Below, one piece after another: positions 62,019-64,000 of a stretch of 64,000 nt of DNA. The translations under genes were made by a program, and so were the position numbers. Position 1 is the first letter of the stretch. The number at the start of each line of letters is the position of its first letter. The DNA comes from Thermincola carboxydiphila. GTDB taxonomy: Bacteria; Bacillota; Thermincolia; Thermincolales; UBA2595. Below the pieces are notes generated by a model. The model was not told where the DNA came from, did not search any database, and saw nothing but the letters and a program-made list of their open reading frames with translations. The stretch spans positions 1-64,000 of the forward strand of contig JAENZX010000018.1 in NCBI GenBank assembly GCA_016841045.1, read 5' to 3'.

Positions 62019-62466
62019 TCTCCCACCTCGCAAATTTGAAGGTTACTCCGGCTATTTTTAGACTGTCCCCTGTCTTAAGGGGTAATGGATCACGAACCCT
62101 GATGCCATTAATATATGTTCCATTAATACTGTTCAAATCCTCTAAAAAGAAACTTTGCTCTTTAAAAATAATTCTGGCGTGGTTGTGAGACACAAAACTA
62201 TCAGGTATCTTAAAATCATTATTTCTTCCCCGACCTATGCGTGTTTCTCTGCCAAGCCTGACAACATCTCCTGTTTTAAGAGACGACACCGTGCTTTCAG
62301 TAACAACCAATTCAGCACCGATACCGGCATCAGACAATTCCTCCAGGGCTGTATTGGTTTTAGCTGAATTCCGCAGATCAGTGATGATAAAATAAAATAT
62401 CCTCAGAATAAATAGATAAATAAGAGCCAAAAGACTAAATTTTAATGCCAGAAAAAGAAAACGCAT
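62005..62466 (-). CDS. FHA-domain protein with a membrane helix (FhaB-like)
   Basis: A single membrane helix (about 6-26), then an FHA domain (about 65-150) with TRIGRGRNNDF, SFVSHNHARI and LNSINGTYING, the phosphothreonine-binding loops. It likely reads PrkC phosphorylation near the membrane. It lies between the FhaA-like gene and prpC and overlaps prpC. The order matches actinobacterial fhaB-pstP. Confidence 0.9.
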   Translation of the reverse strand: MRFLFLALKFSLLALIYLFILRIFYFIITDLRNSAKTNTALEELSDAGIGAELVVTESTVSSLKTGDVVRLGRETRIGRGRNNDFKIPDSFVSHNHARIIFKEQSFFLEDLNSINGTYINGIRVRDPLPLKTGDSLKIAGVTFKFARWENEVE

Positions 62467-62471
62467 TGTTT

Positions 62472-63266
62472 TTACACCACCTTATATTCCAAAAGAGTGG
62501 TGCCAACTTTTATGAGGTCTCCTGACGCCAACTTTACGCGACTTACTCTTGAGCCATTTAGAAATGTTCCGTTAGTGCTGCCCAGGTCTGTTATAAAGTG
62601 ATTGCCTTCAGAGTAATCTATAGATGCATGTGCCCTGGATACATTTGCATCATCTATGTAAATTTCGTTTGTTTTGCGACGACCGATAATCACACCCTGC
62701 TTACCAATAGCAAACTTTGTTCTCTCTCTGTTCCCTGCTTTGATCACCAGCTCAGCTAAAACCCTCGGAACCGTTAAGTTCGTTACAGTGTTTTCAGTAA
62801 TGTTTTCGTGACCCGGATGATAGAAACTTTTTTTATCAGCCACAATCGTATTGTTGGTTTCACTTTTGCCAGTCTCAGCAGCTTCATTGACTTCCGTATT
62901 CTCTACAAAGGAACTTTCAACCGTCACTGAGCCTAGGGTTAACTCCTCATCAAGTGCAAAGGAAATAGTTATATCCCCTACTACCTCAAAAGCTTTGTCT
63001 CTGGCTTTTTTCTTAAGATAAACCTTAAGTTCCCGTGAAAGCGAACTCCTGACTGAATCAATAGTCTTCCAGTCCTCAGGACCTAGGAAAACAATATACT
63101 GGTTAGGAACATAAACTTTTGAAACACTTACGTTTTTGCTGTCCCGCATTTCCCGCCAAAGAATTTTTGCAATTTCTGCAGGCTGGATATGATCAGCGAA
63201 CCGGGACTTAAAAAAGCCCTCAATATACTTTTCAGATAGTTTTTCCAGCTTTGTTAAAAAGCCCAC
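62472..63266 (-). CDS. DUF3662-FHA protein (FhaA-like)
   Basis: Residues 1-120 are the DUF3662 domain (FLTKLEKLSEKYIEGFFKS, then HIQPAEIAKILWREM), typical of actinobacterial FhaA. A flexible acidic linker follows, then an FHA domain (about 180-262) with IGRRKTNEIYIDD, NVSRAHASID and GSTNGTFLNG. It is a reader of phosphothreonine. The GTG start lies after GGGGG. Confidence 0.92.
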   Translation of the reverse strand: MGFLTKLEKLSEKYIEGFFKSRFADHIQPAEIAKILWREMRDSKNVSVSKVYVPNQYIVFLGPEDWKTIDSVRSSLSRELKVYLKKKARDKAFEVVGDITISFALDEELTLGSVTVESSFVENTEVNEAAETGKSETNNTIVADKKSFYHPGHENITENTVTNLTVPRVLAELVIKAGNRERTKFAIGKQGVIIGRRKTNEIYIDDANVSRAHASIDYSEGNHFITDLGSTNGTFLNGSRVSRVKLASGDLIKVGTTLLEYKVV

Positions 63267-63273
63267 GGTAAAT

Positions 63274-64000
63274 CTACCCCCGTCCCGGTGTTATTTCCCC
63301 TTTTGCCGCGCGCCTTCTCAATTGACCACAGGCAGCATCAATATCTGCGCCCATTTCCTTGCGGATTGTCACAGGTATACCAACCTTTTCAAGTGTGTTG
63401 CAAAAAGCCCTGACCCTTGACAAATTAGACTGCCTGTATTCTCTTTCATCTACTTGATTAAGGGGGATAAGGTTAACATGGCAGAGCATTCCTTTTAGAA
63501 GTCTGCCTAACTCTAATGCCTGTTCAGTGGAATCATTGAAATTATTTATTAGGGCATACTCAAATGTAATCCGACGATTGGTTACACTTATGTAGTCTCT
63601 GCATGCAGCCATTAGGCTAGCTATAGGATATCTTTTGTTTACAGGCATGATCCTGTTACGTAATTCATCATTAGAAGCGTGTAATGATATTGATAGGGTT
63701 ACTTGTACTCCTTCCCCGGCAAACCTTTTAATTCCCGGTACATCTCCGCAAGTAGAAACAGTAATATGTCTAGCCCCTATATTGAGGGCTTCCGGAGAGA
63801 TGATTAGTTTGATAAATTTGATAACTTCATCATAATTGTCAAAGGGTTCTCCTGATCCCATCACTACGATACTGTCAACTCTTTTGCCTGATTCCTTCTG
63901 AATATTTATTACCTGAGAGTAAATTTCCCCTGCTGACAGGTTCCTGATGAGTCCCCCAATGGTAGACGCACAAAACCCGCACCCCATTCGGCATCCTACC
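63274..64000 (-). CDS. rlmN: 23S rRNA (adenine2503-C2)-methyltransferase, N-terminus cut by the window edge
   Basis: A dual-specificity radical SAM methyltransferase of 23S rRNA A2503 and tRNA A37. At the window edge it reads GCRMGCGFCAST, holding the iron-sulfur motif. MGSGEPFDNYD, SLHAS and FEYALINNFNDS follow, and the C-terminal VTIRKEMGADIDAACGQL bears the second conserved Cys. The first ~100 residues are outside. It begins the right cluster. Confidence 0.96.
   Translation of the reverse strand, partial: VGCRMGCGFCASTIGGLIRNLSAGEIYSQVINIQKESGKRVDSIVVMGSGEPFDNYDEVIKFIKLIISPEALNIGARHITVSTCGDVPGIKRFAGEGVQVTLSISLHASNDELRNRIMPVNKRYPIASLMAACRDYISVTNRRITFEYALINNFNDSTEQALELGRLLKGMLCHVNLIPLNQVDEREYRQSNLSRVRAFCNTLEKVGIPVTIRKEMGADIDAACGQLRRRAAKGEITPGRG

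Overview
The window looks like a chromosomal segment of an anaerobic, endospore-forming Firmicute of the Clostridia, in the Desulfotomaculum/Pelotomaculum/Thermincola (Peptococcaceae-like) sphere. The evidence is CotE-like and YhcN-like spore proteins, a large YheC/YheD spore-coat ATP-grasp cluster, futalosine-route menaquinone genes, HdrB/HdrC, SelB, strong GGAGG ribosome binding sites and frequent TTG/GTG starts. This lineage is an inference from gene content; no 16S gene is present. Most genes lie on the minus strand.

Layout. 1-8.3 kb: a glgA fragment, a membrane acyltransferase, small unknown genes, two secreted proteins sharing one signal sequence, a squalene-hopene-cyclase-like gene and a LysM protein. 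8.5-16.4 kb: a large c-di-GMP protein (Cache-HAMP-PAS-GGDEF-HD-GYP), a thioesterase, a YdcZ transporter, a three-gene ABC exporter, a quinone reductase and tiny Cys-rich genes. 16.5-28.6 kb: a spore-surface region with a YhcN-like lipoprotein, two CotE-like proteins, four tandem YheC/YheD ATP-grasp proteins, an ATP-grasp/amidoligase fusion and a convergent MurF-like ligase. 28.6-33.6 kb: unknown genes, YbaB, a LarA homologue and SelB. 33.6-40.2 kb: TatC, TatA and menaquinone genes mqnC, mqnA, mqnE, mqnP and a prenyl-synthase-like/MenG fusion. 40.4-47 kb: an HD-GYP protein, HdrB/HdrC, a second MurF-like ligase and a PAS histidine kinase. 47.1-49.5 kb: an accessory stretch with a type I toxin-antitoxin locus, a lone membrane protein, a 34-residue peptide gene with its own promoter and terminator, and a GC-rich palindrome. 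49.6-55.1 kb: speD, a fumarylacetoacetate-hydrolase-family gene and the FMN-riboswitch-controlled ribD-ribE-ribBA-ribH operon. 55.2-64 kb: rpe, rsgA, prkC, a penicillin-binding protein, ftsW/rodA, prpC, two FHA genes and partial rlmN.

How genes work together. The mqn block with the MenG fusion covers most of menaquinone synthesis beside a Tat translocase and Hdr-type redox proteins. The right end joins Ser/Thr phosphorylation (PrkC, PrpC, FHA readers) with elongation or cortex peptidoglycan synthesis (PBP, FtsW). The spore-surface block is the strongest candidate for an unusual system: several predicted peptide-bond-forming ligases follow coat morphogenetic proteins, suggesting synthesis or modification of a peptide-like material on the spore surface. 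The clearest compact new finding is the type I toxin-antitoxin locus at 47.1-47.5 kb, which is too short for ordinary gene calling.
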